NCBI RefSeq assembly: GCF_023091865.1
Contig: NZ_JAHXDI010000001.1
Coordinates: forward strand, 1,240,001 to 1,304,000
Length of the DNA stretch: 64,000 nucleotides
Reading direction: 5' to 3'
DNA from: Chromohalobacter moromii
GTDB lineage: Bacteria > Pseudomonadota > Gammaproteobacteria > Pseudomonadales > Halomonadaceae
Part shown: piece by piece, positions 62,447-64,000 of the stretch
Numbering within the stretch: position 1 is the stretch's first letter
How the letters are laid out: every line of letters begins with the position of its first letter
Position numbers and translations under genes: made by a program
Notes under the pieces: generated by a model
What the model saw: only the letters and a program-made list of their open reading frames with translations
The model's database searches: none
What the model was told of the DNA's origin: nothing

Positions 62447-63583
62447 ATGACGGACGGCGAAATGAAAGACGACTATAAACGGATTGCGGTGTTCCTACCT
62501 TCGCTGGCGGGCGGTGGCGCTGAGCGTGTGATGGTAACCCTCGCCAATGGATTCGCGACTCGGGGGGTGCCTGTGGATCTTGTTGTGGTTGCCGCCGAGG
62601 GGGCGTATCTGGCGGATGTCTCGCCGCGTGTGCGGCTGGTTGAGCTCGGTGCCTCGCGCGTGCTGTTCAGCTTGCCGGCACTGGTGCGCTATCTACGCCG
62701 TGAGCGTCCGTATGCCTTACTCTCGGCGCTCAATCACGCCAACATTATTGCGCTTTGGGCACGCAAGCTGGCCCGTTCGGGGACACGTCTGGTGGTGTCG
62801 GAGCGCAATACGCTATCTCGCGATGTGTCGAACAGTCGTTTCAAGCGAGGGTTGCCGTGGTTGATGCGTCTTAGTTATTCCTCAGCGGACGCTATCGTTG
62901 CGGTCTCCAGCGGGGTGGCGGATGACCTCGCGCAGACGGCGCGCTTGCCGCGCGAGCGGATCGATGTTGTCTATAACCCCATCAATTCCAACCTGCCTCG
63001 GTTGTCCGAGGCGCCGGTCGTGCATCCCTGGCTGGCCGAGGGCGAGCCGCCGGTGATCGTCGCGGCGGGGCGGCTGACCGTGCAGAAGGACTTCGCCACC
63101 CTGGTCGAGGCCTTCGCGATGGTGCGTCAGACTCATCGCGCCCGGCTGGTGATCCTTGGCGAGGGCGAACTGCGCGCCACGCTCGAGGCTCGTATCGCGG
63201 AACTGGGCATCGCCGAGGATGTAGCCTTGCCCGGCTTCGTGGATAACCCCTATCCGTGGATGCGCAAGTCATCGTTGTTCGTGTTGTCTTCAGCGTGGGA
63301 GGGCTTTTGCAACGTGCTGGCCGAGGCCATGGCTTGCGGCACGCCGGTGGTGAGCACGGATTGTCCCAGTGGCTCGGCAGAGATTCTTGAAGATGGAAAG
63401 TGGGGGCGGCTGGTGCCGGTCGGTGACGCTTCGGCGTTGGCCCGGGCGATGGCCGCGACCCTTAGTGATGAGACTCACCCCGATGTGCGCCACCGTGCCC
63501 GTAGCTTCAATTTGCAGCAGGCGCTTTCCGGCTACCTACACGCGCTGCGGGTGCCTCTGCCGCAAGAGCATCGCTGTGAATGA
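62447..63583 (+). CDS. GT4-family glycosyltransferase
   Basis: Predicted 378-residue GT-B enzyme: AVFLPSLAGGGAERVMVTLA at the start, VAAGRLTVQKDFATLVEAFA in the hinge, and WEGFCNVLAEAMACGTPVVS as the EX7E motif. It belongs to the second polysaccharide operon, 139 bases after wzc. A second in-frame ATG lies five codons in. Confidence 0.92.
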   Translation: MTDGEMKDDYKRIAVFLPSLAGGGAERVMVTLANGFATRGVPVDLVVVAAEGAYLADVSPRVRLVELGASRVLFSLPALVRYLRRERPYALLSALNHANIIALWARKLARSGTRLVVSERNTLSRDVSNSRFKRGLPWLMRLSYSSADAIVAVSSGVADDLAQTARLPRERIDVVYNPINSNLPRLSEAPVVHPWLAEGEPPVIVAAGRLTVQKDFATLVEAFAMVRQTHRARLVILGEGELRATLEARIAELGIAEDVALPGFVDNPYPWMRKSSLFVLSSAWEGFCNVLAEAMACGTPVVSTDCPSGSAEILEDGKWGRLVPVGDASALARAMAATLSDETHPDVRHRARSFNLQQALSGYLHALRVPLPQEHRCE

Positions 63584-63700
63584 TGCTCAACGCATGCTGG
63601 CATCTGGGCTCGGCTAGGTATTCAAGATTATTTATACGTCATGTGGCGCCAGCCCATTTGAGTTTAGGCGCGTCAGCACTCCCGTAAGTTGAGGCGAGCG

Positions 63701-64000
63701 ATGAAACTACTAATACCTACTGAAGGCTCGTTCGGTTACAAGGCCATGTGTCTGGTCCTGGCGGGTATTTATGCCTGGTTTTTGATGGGGCTGGATGTCG
63801 ATGGTTATCTCGATCGGAAAAATTATCTTATCTATGCCCAGCACTCCGATGAAATTTTCGCCATGTATGCCGCTAGTAGCCTCAAAGCATTTATCACCAA
63901 CGAGCCGGTTTGGCTGCTACTCAATATATGGGCTTCCAAGCATTTCTCACCGGAAGATACGCTGCGCATAATCATTTTTTTCTCATCGTTTTTGATTTCT
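63701..64000 (+). CDS. N-terminal part of an EpsG/Wzy-like polysaccharide polymerase (partial)
   Basis: Open to the window edge: 100 residues with two membrane-like segments (MCLVLAGIYAWFLMGL, then IIIFFSSFLIS) separated by YLDRKNYLIYAQHSDEIFAM. The combination 'D-R-x-N-Y' plus 'E-P-V-W' is common in EpsG-family polymerases, but the rest of the gene is needed. GAGGCGAG precedes the ATG. It continues the operon after the GT gene. Confidence 0.6.
   Translation, partial: MKLLIPTEGSFGYKAMCLVLAGIYAWFLMGLDVDGYLDRKNYLIYAQHSDEIFAMYAASSLKAFITNEPVWLLLNIWASKHFSPEDTLRIIIFFSSFLIS

Noticed and set aside
1-64000. tRNA or rRNA genes
   Set aside because: No cloverleaf-like or rRNA-like segment was noticed by eye; a dedicated scan was not possible.

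Overview
The window is high-GC bacterial DNA interrupted by clearly AT-richer stretches. Gene content (Tad pilus locus, a MOT1-type sulfate/molybdate transporter, cysD plus fused cysNC, a ProX/OpuAC-type betaine-binding protein, large exopolysaccharide loci) suggests a halophilic gammaproteobacterium of the Halomonas/Chromohalobacter type. That placement is inferred from protein resemblance and was not checked by a search.

Region 1 (1-10.7 kb) is the 3' part of a Tad/Flp pilus operon: the tail of a possible CpaB/RcpC, the secretin RcpA, ATPase TadA, platform proteins TadB and TadC, lipoprotein TadD, a DUF3613 protein, a large Tad-domain pseudopilin-like protein and a TadE pseudopilin. A membrane sensor with a degenerate GGDEF and an intact-looking EAL domain follows. 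TadZ is not between rcpA and tadA.

Region 2 (10.7-21.4 kb) is mixed: a cold-shock protein with terminator, a MOT1-like transporter, a CNNM/CorC-like membrane protein, and a crowd of toxin-antitoxin genes (BrnTA, HEPN-MNT-HEPN, HigBA, an orphan antitoxin with a possible toxin scar). CysQ lies among them. A class V aminotransferase-fold protein here appears to lack its PLP-binding lysine and aspartate. Heptanucleotide arrays and a 36-bp tandem repeat sit between genes.

Region 3 (21.4-51.4 kb) opens with a perfect ops element (GGCGGTAGCGTG), the signal at which RfaH loads onto RNA polymerase. It then runs co-directionally: SLC13 permease, cysD, a four-helix-bundle gene flanked by inverted heptamer arrays, cysNC, wecB, wecC, a triple glycosyltransferase, a Stf0-like sulfotransferase, a hydrolase, a sulfotransferase-heparinase fusion, an unusual membrane protein, glycosyltransferases, an initiating glycosylphosphotransferase, a Wzy-like polymerase, two GT92-like paralogues and a final glycosyltransferase. 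I read this as a sulfated exopolysaccharide locus that carries its own sulfate import and PAPS supply. The part at 29.8-40.1 kb is AT-richer and probably acquired.

Region 4 (51.4-64 kb) holds a reverse-strand GT2, a betaine-binding protein whose two halves look circularly permuted, a Wzb-like phosphatase with an orphan VapB between two copies of a 31-bp terminator repeat, and a reverse-strand beta-helix protein. A second polysaccharide operon follows (glycosylphosphotransferase, then ops, wza, wzc, glycosyltransferase and the start of an EpsG/Wzy-like polymerase). An identical ops element in front of wza suggests both polysaccharide operons are controlled together.
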